Origin: Pseudomonas tensinigenes
Lineage (GTDB): Bacteria > Pseudomonadota > Gammaproteobacteria > Pseudomonadales > Pseudomonadaceae
Direction of reading: 5' to 3'
Length of the DNA: 64,000 nucleotides
NCBI RefSeq assembly: GCF_014268445.2
Contig: NZ_CP077089.1
Span: 6,557,779 to 6,621,778 of the forward strand
Under the pieces are notes generated by a model. It had not been told where the DNA came from and did not search any database. It saw nothing but the letters and a program-made list of their open reading frames with translations. Position numbers and translations under genes: made by a program. This document shows positions 49,116 through 57,320 of this stretch, in pieces (within the stretch, counting starts at the first letter, position 1; every line of letters begins with the position of its first letter).

Positions 49116-50453
49116 TTACAGGTTGTAGCCGCGTTCGTTGTGTTGTGCCAGATCGAGGCCAACCGACTCTTCTTCCTCGGTCACACGCAGACCCATGACG
49201 GCGTCCAGGACCTTGAGGATGATGAAGGTGACGATCGCGGTGTAGATCACCGTGAAGCCAACGCCTTTGACCTGAATCCAGACCTGCGCGCCGATATCGG
49301 TAACGGTGCCGAAACCACCCAAAGCAGGTGCAGCGAACACACCAGTGAGGATTGCGCCGAGGATACCGCCGATACCGTGTACGCCAAATGCGTCGAGGGA
49401 ATCGTCATAACCGAGTTTGCGTTTCAGGGTGGTGGCGCAGAAGAAGCACACCACGCCCGCCGCCAGACCGATCACCAGTGCGCCCATCGGGCCCACGGTG
49501 CCGGCAGCCGGAGTGATCGCTACCAGACCGGCAACCACACCCGAAGCGATGCCCAGCGCGCTTGGCTTGCCGTGGGTGACCCACTCGGCAAACATCCAGC
49601 CCAGTGCAGCAGCAGCGGTCGCGATCTGGGTGACCAGCATCGCCATGCCGGCGGTGCCGTTGGCCGCTGCAGCGGAACCGGCGTTGAAGCCGAACCAGCC
49701 GACCCACAGCATCGCCGCGCCCATCAGGGTGTAACCGAGGTTGTGCGGGGCCATCGGGGTGGTCGGGAAGCCTTTACGCTTGCCCAATACCAGGCAGGCA
49801 ATCAGACCGGCGACACCGGCGTTGATGTGCACCACGGTGCCGCCCGCGAAGTCGAGCACGCCCCAGTCCCACATCAGGCCGCCGTTGCCGGACCAGACCA
49901 TGTGCGCGATCGGTGCATAAACCAGGGTGAACCAGATAGCCATGAAGATCAGCATCGCGGAGAACTTCATCCGCTCGGCGAACGCACCGACGATCAGCGC
50001 CGGGGTGATGATCGCGAAGGTCATCTGGAAGGTGATGAATACCGCCTCAGGGAACAGCGCCGCAGGACCAGTCAGGCTCGAAGGCGTGACACCGGCGAGG
50101 AACGCCTTGCCCATGCCGCCGAAGAACGAGTTGAAATTGACGACGCCCTGCTCCATGCCGGTGGTGTCGAACGCAATGCTGTAGCCATAAATGACCCACA
50201 GGATGCTGATCAGACCGGTAATGGCGAAGCACTGCATCATCACGGAAAGAATGTTTTTCGAGCGAACCATGCCGCCGTAGAACAGCGCCAGGCCGGGGAT
50301 GGTCATGAACAGCACAAGTGCCGTTGAGGTGAGCATCCAGGCAGTGTCGCCAGAATTGAGGACTGGGGCCGCCACTTCGTCTGCCGCCATAGCAAGGCCG
50401 GGCATTACGATAGACAACAGGGCTCCTAGCCCTGCGAATTTACGCAGAGTCAT
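49116..50453 (-). CDS. amtB: Ammonium transporter AmtB
   Basis: A 445-residue trimeric inner-membrane channel for ammonia/ammonium. The signal-like N-terminus is followed by eleven membrane helices. The twin pore histidines are in TVVHINAGVAGL and FGVHGIGGILGA, and the Trp/Phe S1 site region includes FQMTFAIITPALIVGA. It is cotranscribed with glnK, whose product plugs the channel when nitrogen is plentiful. The C-terminal tail (VTEEEESVGLDLAQHNERGY) is the GlnK contact. Confidence 0.96.
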   Translation of the reverse strand: MTLRKFAGLGALLSIVMPGLAMAADEVAAPVLNSGDTAWMLTSTALVLFMTIPGLALFYGGMVRSKNILSVMMQCFAITGLISILWVIYGYSIAFDTTGMEQGVVNFNSFFGGMGKAFLAGVTPSSLTGPAALFPEAVFITFQMTFAIITPALIVGAFAERMKFSAMLIFMAIWFTLVYAPIAHMVWSGNGGLMWDWGVLDFAGGTVVHINAGVAGLIACLVLGKRKGFPTTPMAPHNLGYTLMGAAMLWVGWFGFNAGSAAAANGTAGMAMLVTQIATAAAALGWMFAEWVTHGKPSALGIASGVVAGLVAITPAAGTVGPMGALVIGLAAGVVCFFCATTLKRKLGYDDSLDAFGVHGIGGILGAILTGVFAAPALGGFGTVTDIGAQVWIQVKGVGFTVIYTAIVTFIILKVLDAVMGLRVTEEEESVGLDLAQHNERGYNL

Positions 50454-50491
50454 ATTGTTTTCTCCTGGGGCGTTGGGGTTTGTGGCGGCGC

Positions 50492-51244
<753 letters not shown>

Positions 51245-51505
51245 ATGCTCGCGCCCAAAGACTTCCTCGACGCCCTGAGCGGCACCGCCTCCCGCCTCTT
51301 CAGCGGCGACACCCCGCTGCCGAAAGCCGAAATCGAAAGCCAGTTCAAGATGCTGCTGCAGAGTGCCTTCAGCAAACTCGACCTGGTCAGCCGCGAAGAA
51401 TTCGACAGCCAGATGGTCGTACTGGCCCGCACTCGCGCCCGCCTCGAAAGCCTCGAAGCCAAAGTCGCCGAGATGGAAGCCAAGCTGACACCGCCCGCTG
51501 AATAA
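51245..51505 (+). CDS. ubiK: UbiK (YqiC-type) ubiquinone biosynthesis accessory factor
   Basis: An 86-residue protein: an N-terminal membrane-interacting part (MLAPKDFLDALSGTASRLFS) and a C-terminal coiled coil (EEFDSQMVVLARTRARLESL, KVAEMEAKLT). E. coli UbiK helps the Ubi metabolon under oxygen and forms trimers by its coiled coil. In the related gene order it directly precedes comM; here about 2.9 kb of other DNA lies between them. Confidence 0.88.
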   Translation: MLAPKDFLDALSGTASRLFSGDTPLPKAEIESQFKMLLQSAFSKLDLVSREEFDSQMVVLARTRARLESLEAKVAEMEAKLTPPAE

Positions 51506-51516
51506 TCCGCGCCCCC

Positions 51517-51550
51517 TGTAGGAGCTGCCGAAGGCTGCGATCTTTTGATC
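51517..51550 (+). repeat. Single copy of the GTAGGAGCTGCCGAAGGCTG repeat
   Basis: CTGTAGGAGCTGCCGAAGGC followed by TGCGATCTTTTGATC, the same unit as the inverted pair at 23571-23650 but unpaired. It sits just after ubiK, at the left edge of the accessory region. Confidence 0.8.
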
Positions 51551-51636
51551 CTCAGCCCTTCAACCATCCCGGCAACGTCCTACAACCTGCACCACCGCCG
51601 TCCGATTGCGCCGAAAAGCCCAGGTTTCTAAGCTCA

Positions 51637-51849
51637 CCCGATGCTGAAAGTTCAGCACCGGGTTTGGCGACCCGAACAGCTTAAGGCGCACGACAACCAT
51701 GATGGCGGCTACATTTACCGCCACATCGTTTCATGGCGGTTGTGCGTGGGAGACCTTCGGGTCTGCCGGGTTCCTTTTGCTCCGGTTCGCCAACCCGCGT
51801 ACAACTGCCACCCAATCGTTTGGCGACGATTGAGGGCAGCCCCTTAAGC
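51637..51849 (+). ncRNA. C4-like antisense RNA leader of the BRO-N gene
   Basis: A highly structured, gene-free leader 16-230 bases before the BRO-N start. Seen: hairpin TGCTGAA-AG-TTCAGCA (51642-51657), and a long stem of TGGCGGTTGTGCG (51734-51746) with CGCGTACAACTGCCA (51796-51810). This stem encloses AGACC-TTCG-GGTCT (51751-51764) and GGGTT/AACCC. TTTGGCGAC occurs twice (51663, 51819), each followed by a TTAAG block. The loop CGCCAA (51788-51793) is complementary to both TTTGGCGAC copies, and GCTTAAGG (51679-51686) pairs with CCTTAAGC (51842-51849) next to the ribosome-binding site. The layout matches the C4 RNA of phages P1/P7, which silences an antirepressor gene. Recognition is from memory. 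Confidence 0.7.
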
Positions 51850-51864
51850 AAGAGGAACTGCTCA

Positions 51865-52392
51865 ATGAATCAAGAAGAGACTTATCTGACCCCGCACATC
51901 TTTACCCGCCACAAACTCCCCCTCCACGCCCTCCTCATCCAGAACCAACCCTGGTTCTGCGCCCGAGACCTGAGTCGCCTGCTACACATCTACCTCAACG
52001 AACGCATGCTGCGAAAACTCGACCCCGACCAATACCAGACCCGCAAAACCCTGATCCACAATCAAATCGAAAACACCCTGCTGATCAGCGAATCCGGCAT
52101 CTACGCCCTCCTCGTCTACCACTACTGCCCCGAATACCGTGCGCTACGCGAATGGCTCACCCACCAGGTCATCCCCACCCTGCGCGACGCCCAACACCCC
52201 ACCACAAGCGAACGTCCACACCTCAGCTTGCTCAGTTGGCCGGACATGACGTTGAGTTTGTTGCACTGGAATAACCAGCCGTGGATACGGCTGCAGGATG
52301 TGCCGTTGATGGTGGTGGAACGGGAACAGACCAAGCGCCCAATGACGGGGCCATGGTGGAAAAGAGCTTCGCGGATGCTGCAATCGCTATAA
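51865..52392 (+). CDS. BRO-N domain protein (prophage antirepressor-like)
   Basis: A 175-residue protein with a BRO-N domain in its first half: PLHALLIQNQPWFCARDLSR, ENTLLISESGIYALLVYHY and REWLTHQVIPTLRDAQ. The C-terminal half repeats the pattern (LLHWNNQPWIRLQDV) in a shortened form, so it may be a degenerate second copy. BRO-N is typical of phage antirepressors such as P1 Ant. AGAGG precedes the ATG at 51865, and an RNA of the C4 type precedes it. No other phage gene is adjacent. Its stop overlaps the convergent higA stop. Confidence 0.85.
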   Translation: MNQEETYLTPHIFTRHKLPLHALLIQNQPWFCARDLSRLLHIYLNERMLRKLDPDQYQTRKTLIHNQIENTLLISESGIYALLVYHYCPEYRALREWLTHQVIPTLRDAQHPTTSERPHLSLLSWPDMTLSLLHWNNQPWIRLQDVPLMVVEREQTKRPMTGPWWKRASRMLQSL

Positions 52393-52656
52393 ACCCGCAT
52401 GCCGGAACTGGGCTCTGCGCAAATCGTAAGTCGATTGGAGATTCATCCAGAACTCAGGCGTAGTGTTGAGATGAATGGCAAGGCTGATTGCCAGATCGGC
52501 GCAGATCCTGAGCTGGCATTTCACAAGCTTTTCGATCTCACTTTCGGGCCAGTTCGTGGGCATGGCCAGATCCATGACAGTCATGCCCAACGGCTCCATG
52601 AATTCCTTATTCAAAACCTCGCCCGGATGAATCGGGCGCATACCATTGCGATCCAT
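52387..52656 (-). CDS. higA: HigA-type antitoxin, no HigB partner seen
   Basis: An 89-residue XRE-like DNA-binding protein with the HigA/VapI pattern: MRPIHPGEVLNKEFMEPLGM, then an altered helix-turn-helix (MTVMDLAMPTNWPESEIEKL) and the C-terminal NTTPEFWMNLQSTYDLRRA. GGAGG precedes the ATG. In higBA loci the toxin lies just upstream of higA on the same strand, but the 200 bases upstream here hold no toxin frame. It overlaps the BRO-N gene end by six bases. It may be an orphan antitoxin or a general repressor. Confidence 0.8.
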   Translation of the reverse strand: MDRNGMRPIHPGEVLNKEFMEPLGMTVMDLAMPTNWPESEIEKLVKCQLRICADLAISLAIHLNTTPEFWMNLQSTYDLRRAQFRHAGL

Positions 52657-52753
52657 TTTTCGCCTCCAGAGGCTGCGTTGAGTGGCCAAACTGGAACATC
52701 CGACTCCCGGATACAAGACCTTCACCCCCCTTTCGCCGGCGTCCTACAACTAT

Positions 52754-52768
52754 TAGGGCATGGCCCTA
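52754..52768. promoter_or_regulatory. Short perfect palindrome between higA and the first 56-residue gene
   Basis: TAGGGC-ATG-GCCCTA (6-bp arms) lies in the divergent gap, about 100 bases from either start. It could be an operator (for HigA, for instance) or a small hairpin; no T-run follows. Confidence 0.3.
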
Positions 52769-52857
52769 CAAACATCAGCGTCTGCACCCAGTTACGCAGC
52801 CCTTACGCATGTCATTACATTGGCAAACGAAATATGCCCGTCAAGATGGAGGTATCT

Positions 52858-53028
52858 GTGAAAGATAAGAAGAGGAAAGAAAAGCTATTTCAAATTGTTG
52901 ATTTGCACCTCGAAGCACTCCGTTTGGCTGGGAATATGTCAGCCAACCAACGGCGATTTATTGAAGTTGCTGTTACATGTGGGCCAGCGCTTGAGCCCAG
53001 CGGCGCGCTGGCCGGTAGAAGGTCCTGA
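52858..53028 (+). CDS. 56-residue small protein, first of two paralogues
   Basis: The GTG at 52858 has GGAGG six bases upstream and gives a 56-residue basic-start protein (VKDKKRKEKLFQIVDLHLEA). Its C-terminal half NMSANQRRFIEVAVTCGPAL, then EPSGALAG, matches the protein at 54053. Aligned without gaps the two share 24 of 56 residues. An intrinsic terminator follows, which supports a real gene. I do not recognise the family. The same stretch can be read as the end of a longer frame from 52399, but that frame starts antisense to higA and is rejected. Confidence 0.65.
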   Translation: MKDKKRKEKLFQIVDLHLEALRLAGNMSANQRRFIEVAVTCGPALEPSGALAGRRS

Positions 53029-53037
53029 GTGAAAAAT

Positions 53038-53067
53038 AAAAAAGGCGTCCATAGGACGCCTTTTTTT
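53038..53067 (+). terminator. Intrinsic terminator after the first 56-residue gene
   Basis: AAAAGGCGTCC-ATA-GGACGCCTTTTTTT hairpin ten bases after the stop codon. Confidence 0.85.
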
Positions 53068-53068
53068 G

Positions 53069-53484
53069 TTCGGAGGAATAGTCGCAGCGATTCTTTAGCT
53101 CCTGGCTTTACGGCCTTGGGTTCAGAATCCGACAGGCTAGCCCGTCGTCACTACTTCAGAGAAACCAGCTTTCTCTGCTGCCAAAAATGCGGGGGAGCTT
53201 TGCTGGTGCCCAGTCCCGACGAATGCGCAGTTGCAGTCCTCGAGCGTGAGGATCCTTCAGTACCGCTCAGGAGTCAAAGCTCATTTACGATCGAGAGCAG
53301 CGCAAAACCCTCATCCATGCCGGTATAAAGTATTGCCTCTCCGCCCTCTCACACCCTGAACTGCCATCTCCAACGTCCTTCACTAACGCAAGCACAGTCC
53401 TACGAGGACCGTCCCCTACGTCTGATTACGTAAGCATCAATGCCTTCGATATCGTCTGCATATTGATCCCGACAGAACAAGACG
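53069..53484. other. 416-base gap without a supported gene
   Basis: Between the terminator and the GNAT-like gene. The open frames here have no ribosome-binding site and unlikely composition (Arg/Ser-rich runs). The stretch looks lower in GC than the core genes. I see no repeat, tRNA or clear promoter. It may be decayed accessory DNA. Confidence 0.5.
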
Positions 53485-54018
53485 ATGCGAAGAAAAGGCA
53501 AAGGTACCGAGCTTCGAAATCAGACACTCAAATCTGAATCGCGCAAACTTGCACATCAAACAATGTCCATGGACCCAGAAGCCCTGGCAGCTGGAGTTGA
53601 TACCCTATCACTCAGGATCGATCCGATTACTCCAGTAGCAATCAACGCATTCCACCAGTGGACCGGCCCCGTTGGGTATCCCTGGGACGCTGTTTTGGAC
53701 TGGAAGACCAAAGATGCAAAAGGGCTGGACTTGGCGTTTTGGTACGAAGAAGAACTGTGCGGACTGTGCTACGCAACGCCGCGAAGAAGCACGATCTGCG
53801 TGAAAATCGTTTTACAGGGACACACATGCAAGACGAATACCTTGCGGGGCTGGATCGCGCCGATGGCATTGCTGACAACAGAGTTCTACGCCCGGAAGCT
53901 GGGGTGCACGCAAATCGAAGTACAAGAGCCAGACTCAGGCGCCATTCCTTACTATCAAACGCTGGGATTTTATTTTGATACAACCGGTCGCCTTGTCTTT
54001 CCATTGGACGACCAATAA
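53485..54018 (+). CDS. GNAT-like N-acetyltransferase (tentative)
   Basis: A 177-residue protein. The N-terminal 25 residues are basic and helical (MRRKGKGTELRNQTLKSESR). Then come LSLRIDPITPVAINAFHQWT, FWYEEELCGLCYATPRRST and a C-terminal ALLTTEFYARKLGCTQIEVQ and GAIPYYQTLGFYFD. The last block is like the end of GNAT acetyltransferases (YYxxLGF). The acetyl-CoA loop (Q/RxxGxG/A) is not clear, so activity is doubtful. No good ribosome-binding site precedes the ATG. It lies between the two 56-residue genes, 34 bases before the second. An internal start near 53563 is possible. Confidence 0.6.
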   Translation: MRRKGKGTELRNQTLKSESRKLAHQTMSMDPEALAAGVDTLSLRIDPITPVAINAFHQWTGPVGYPWDAVLDWKTKDAKGLDLAFWYEEELCGLCYATPRRSTICVKIVLQGHTCKTNTLRGWIAPMALLTTEFYARKLGCTQIEVQEPDSGAIPYYQTLGFYFDTTGRLVFPLDDQ

Positions 54019-54052
54019 GATCGAATCAAGCATCCCGGCACGTGAGGTGTTT

Positions 54053-54223
54053 ATGAAGCAGAAGAAGCAGAAAACCCAACCGGCACGGGTGTCCAAACCG
54101 GGTACCGAGGCACTCGGTTTGCCGGACAGAGTTTCAGCCAGTCAGCGACATTTTTTGAAAGTGGCCGCGACCTATGGCAAGGAAATGGAGCCCGACGGTT
54201 GGCTCGCCGGTGGTGGAACCTGA
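54053..54223 (+). CDS. 56-residue small protein, second of two paralogues
   Basis: A 56-residue protein (MKQKKQKTQPARVSKPGTEA at the start) with the conserved half RVSASQRHFLKVAATYGKEM, then EPDGWLAGGGT. It has exactly the same length as the protein at 52858, and 24 of 56 residues are identical in a gap-free alignment. GAGG lies five bases before the ATG. A terminator hairpin follows at 54240. The N-terminus is Lys/Gln-rich and the C-terminal half probably helical. Function unknown. Confidence 0.72.
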   Translation: MKQKKQKTQPARVSKPGTEALGLPDRVSASQRHFLKVAATYGKEMEPDGWLAGGGT

Positions 54224-54239
54224 GTACCGCAAAAATGAC

Positions 54240-54260
54240 CGCCTAACAGGCGTTTTTTTT
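54240..54260 (+). terminator. Intrinsic terminator after the second 56-residue gene
   Basis: CGCCT-AAC-AGGCG hairpin followed by eight T, 17 bases after the stop codon. The stem is short. Confidence 0.7.
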
Positions 54261-54396
54261 ATACCTGCAGGTTATTGTCTCCTGCAACATCCGGTGAAAA
54301 TTCGCTCATAGAACCCACCTACCAACATCCCCTCCCCCGACTACCCTTCAAAAAACCCGCAGGAAGCGGCTCCCCGATTCAGCTCAAGGAACGACC

Positions 54397-55890
54397 ATGT
54401 CCCTCTCCATCGTCCACAGTCGCGCCCAGATAGGCGTGGAAGCCCCCGCTGTCACCGTCGAAGTCCATCTGGCCAACGGTCTGCCGTCGCTGACCATGGT
54501 CGGCCTGCCCGAGGCGGCGGTGAAGGAGAGCAAGGATCGGGTGCGCAGCGCGATCATCAATTCCGGGCTGCAGTTTCCGGCGCGGCGGATCACTTTGAAT
54601 CTGGCGCCGGCGGATCTGCCAAAGGATGGCGGGCGGTTTGATCTGGCGATTGCCTTGGGGATTCTGTCGGCGAGTGTGCAAGTGCCGTGTCTGACGCTGG
54701 ATGATGTGGAATGTCTGGGTGAGTTGGCGTTGTCCGGCGCCGTACGAGCGGTGCGTGGCGTGTTGCCGGCAGCACTTGCGGCGCGCAAGGCGGGTCGTGC
54801 GCTGGTGGTGCCGCGGGCGAATGCCGAGGAGGCGTGCCTGGCTTCGGGGTTGAAGGTGTTTGCGGTGGATCATTTGCTGGAGGCGGTGGCGCATTTCAAT
54901 GGGCATACGCCGGTTGAGCCCTATGTATCAGACGGGTTGATGCATGCCAGCAAGCCTTATCCCGACTTGAATGAAGTGCAGGGGCAAGTGGCGGCGAAAC
55001 GAGCGCTGCTGATTGCTGCTGCGGGCGCCCATAACTTGCTGTTCAGCGGGCCGCCTGGGACGGGTAAGACATTGTTGGCGAGTCGCCTGCCGGGGCTGTT
55101 GCCGCCGCTGGCCGAGAGTGAAGCGCTAGAGGTGGCGGCGATTCAGTCGGTCGCCAGTGGCGCGCCGCTGACCCATTGGCCGCAGCGTCCCTTTCGTCAA
55201 CCGCACCACTCGGCATCCGGGCCAGCGCTGGTGGGTGGCAGTTCGAAACCGCAACCTGGTGAGATTACCCTCGCCCACCATGGCGTGCTGTTTCTCGATG
55301 AGCTGCCGGAGTTTGATCGCAAGGTATTGGAGGTTTTACGCGAGCCTTTGGAGTCAGGACATATCGTCATCGCCCGGGCCAAGGATCGCGTGCGCTTTCC
55401 GGCGCGATTCCAGCTTGTGGCAGCAATGAACCCCTGCCCCTGTGGATATCTTGGTGAGCCCAGCGGCAAGTGCTCGTGCACACCGGACATGGTGCAGCGC
55501 TATCGCAACAAGCTATCGGGGCCGTTGCTGGATCGGATTGATCTGCACCTGACGGTGGCGCGGGAGGCGACGGCGTTGAATCCGGCAATTAAACCCGGCG
55601 AGGACAGCGCCAGCGCCGCAGCACTGGTAGCCGAGGCTCGCGAACGACAGCAAAAGCGTCAAGGCTGCGCCAACGCGTTTCTCGATCTGCCAGGACTGAA
55701 AAAACACTGCAAGTTATCCACAGTCGATGAGAAATGGCTGGAATCAGCCTGTGAACGGCTGACGTTATCGCTGCGCTCAGCACACCGGCTACTCAAGGTC
55801 GCCCGCACTCTGGCAGACCTTGAGCAAGTCGATGCAATCAAACGCGAACACTTGGCCGAGGCGCTGCAATATCGGCCGGCGACACCTTAA
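54397..55890 (+). CDS. comM: ComM (YifB) Mg-chelatase-like AAA+ helicase
   Basis: A 497-residue hexameric branch-migration helicase that promotes integration of taken-up DNA in natural transformation. The N-terminal Lon-like domain (about 1-165: VEVHLANGLPSLTMVGLPEA) precedes the AAA+ Mg-chelatase core with Walker A GPPGTGKTLLASRLPGLLPP, Walker B GVLFLDELPEF and MNPCPCGYLGE. It ends with a C-terminal Mg-chelatase domain. It overlaps the convergent DUF4432 gene by four bases. Confidence 0.95.
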   Translation: MSLSIVHSRAQIGVEAPAVTVEVHLANGLPSLTMVGLPEAAVKESKDRVRSAIINSGLQFPARRITLNLAPADLPKDGGRFDLAIALGILSASVQVPCLTLDDVECLGELALSGAVRAVRGVLPAALAARKAGRALVVPRANAEEACLASGLKVFAVDHLLEAVAHFNGHTPVEPYVSDGLMHASKPYPDLNEVQGQVAAKRALLIAAAGAHNLLFSGPPGTGKTLLASRLPGLLPPLAESEALEVAAIQSVASGAPLTHWPQRPFRQPHHSASGPALVGGSSKPQPGEITLAHHGVLFLDELPEFDRKVLEVLREPLESGHIVIARAKDRVRFPARFQLVAAMNPCPCGYLGEPSGKCSCTPDMVQRYRNKLSGPLLDRIDLHLTVAREATALNPAIKPGEDSASAAALVAEARERQQKRQGCANAFLDLPGLKKHCKLSTVDEKWLESACERLTLSLRSAHRLLKVARTLADLEQVDAIKREHLAEALQYRPATP

Positions 55891-57101
55891 TGCTCGGTCA
55901 GATCCACCAACGGCGTCTGCCGCACTTCGGTCTCGCGCCCCGCCTGAATCTCGGTCACACGCTTCAAGGCCTTATCCACAGCACCTTTGTCCGCGAGCAG
56001 GCTGTAGCTGATCTGGAACTGTTTGTGTTCCTTGGGTGCGATGGTCGGCACCAGATTCAGCGGACGCTGATAGCGGCGGTTGTAAGAAAAACTGGTGCCC
56101 GGTTCCAGCCCCGTGACATAGCCCTGCCCTTGGGTGTCAGTGTTTTTCCACAGGGAAAACACCGGCAACTGCTGGGTATTGAAGCCAACAGAAACACCCA
56201 GGCTGCCGGCCTTGTTATGCAGAACAGTCAGGGTTTCGCCTTTGGCGTCGGCATAGGGCACGACGTTGTAGACGGTTTCGTCGTAGTCCTTGGTCGGTGC
56301 GCGGTAGGTCTGCCAGTCTGGCAAATCACCCTTGGCCTTGTCGTTGAACGGCGACACCTGTTTCACCGGAGCGGCAAATCGTGCGCCTTGCTCGAGGAAC
56401 GGCGTACTGAAGTTGCTGTGATACAGCGCCTGGTATTCCTTCGGATAGTCGCCGTTGTTGGTCAGCGTATCGTTGAGTGCAAAGCGCACGCTGCCAGGCT
56501 CGGTGACCAGTTCCGTGACCACCGAAAAGTCGACTTTCTTGAAGGCTTGCTCTTTCAGCTCGCCGCGCAGACTGATGGCGTACGGTGGCTTTTCGTCGAT
56601 GTGCAGCATGACGGTACTGGCCGGGATGTTGGCGGCGCGGCCGTGCAGGGTCAGCAGTTCGCCATTGTCCATGCCGGGATGGCCGACCCATTCGTACCCG
56701 CAGCGGGTCACCAGCTCGTTGAAACCTTCCAGCCAGCCCAGCCCACCGCGTCCGTTGAGTTCGATGAACGCCGGGTTGACCACGTCCTTGACCGGCGAAT
56801 CCCACCCCATGCGCACATTGCCGACAGAGGCTTGCAAGACATTCATGCCTCGGGTTGGTACCACCGAGAGTTTCATCGTGCCGTTATCGATATCAACGAT
56901 GCTGACACCTTCCTGCCGCCCACCGTGCAAGGTACGCAGGCTTACGGAGAAGGGTTTGTCGGTTTTCACACCGAGCTGTTCACTGGTGATGCTCCAGTTT
57001 TGTGCGGGCTTGTTGGTATCGAGAAGGACGTAATCCCAAGCCATGGCGTGGGAAGCAGCAGTGAAAGCGCCGAGGGCGACGGCGAGTTTGAGCGGGGTCA
57101 T
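55887..57101 (-). CDS. Periplasmic DUF4432 protein (aldose-epimerase-like fold)
   Basis: A 404-residue protein with a signal peptide (MTPLKLAVALGAFTAASHAMA). The DUF4432/galactose-mutarotase-like beta-sandwich shows VPTRGMNVLQASVGNVRMGWDS, GGLGWLEGFNELVTRCGYEW, NNGDYPKEYQALYHSNF and TGLEPGTSFSYNR. It probably acts on a periplasmic sugar, but the substrate and reaction are unknown. There are no sugar genes next to it. Its stop overlaps that of comM. Confidence 0.82.
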   Translation of the reverse strand: MTPLKLAVALGAFTAASHAMAWDYVLLDTNKPAQNWSITSEQLGVKTDKPFSVSLRTLHGGRQEGVSIVDIDNGTMKLSVVPTRGMNVLQASVGNVRMGWDSPVKDVVNPAFIELNGRGGLGWLEGFNELVTRCGYEWVGHPGMDNGELLTLHGRAANIPASTVMLHIDEKPPYAISLRGELKEQAFKKVDFSVVTELVTEPGSVRFALNDTLTNNGDYPKEYQALYHSNFSTPFLEQGARFAAPVKQVSPFNDKAKGDLPDWQTYRAPTKDYDETVYNVVPYADAKGETLTVLHNKAGSLGVSVGFNTQQLPVFSLWKNTDTQGQGYVTGLEPGTSFSYNRRYQRPLNLVPTIAPKEHKQFQISYSLLADKGAVDKALKRVTEIQAGRETEVRQTPLVDLTEH

Positions 57102-57212
57102 GGCAGCAGCCTTTATTGGAGTTGTGCCATTTTTATAGCGCTGCGGAAACGTTTCAGCAAGTGTATTAGATCGACAGATCGCATGTTCTGCCGAAGATCT
57201 TCATTGATGCAA

Positions 57213-57302
57213 TCGCGAGCAGGCTCGCTCCCACAGGGGATCCGGGTCTTCACAAAATCTGTGAATCACACCGAACACTGTGGGAGCGAGCTTGCTCGCG
57301 AA
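57213..57302. repeat. Inverted REP pair
   Basis: TCGCGAGCAGGCTCGCTCCC faces GGGAGCGAGCTTGCTCGCGA across about 50 bases, between the DUF4432 and chemoreceptor genes. Confidence 0.9.
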
Positions 57303-57320
57303 AGCTATATCAAGGCTGTA

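Noticed and set aside
52657..52857. A HigB toxin upstream of higA
   Set aside because: The minus-strand frame upstream has no HigB motifs (such as the basic RNase core), and there is not enough space for the usual 90-110 codons without a stop.
52399..53028. One long plus-strand gene of 209 codons
   Set aside because: Its first half is antisense to higA. Only the end from 52858, with its own ribosome-binding site and paralogue, is supported.
53029..53328. A possible gene directly after the first 56-residue gene
   Set aside because: It starts inside the terminator stem region, has no ribosome-binding site and an Arg/Ser-rich, unlike-coding sequence.
51553..54360. A complete prophage between ubiK and comM
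   Set aside because: There is no integrase, repressor, terminase or structural gene. Only an RNA leader, a BRO-N gene and small genes are present.
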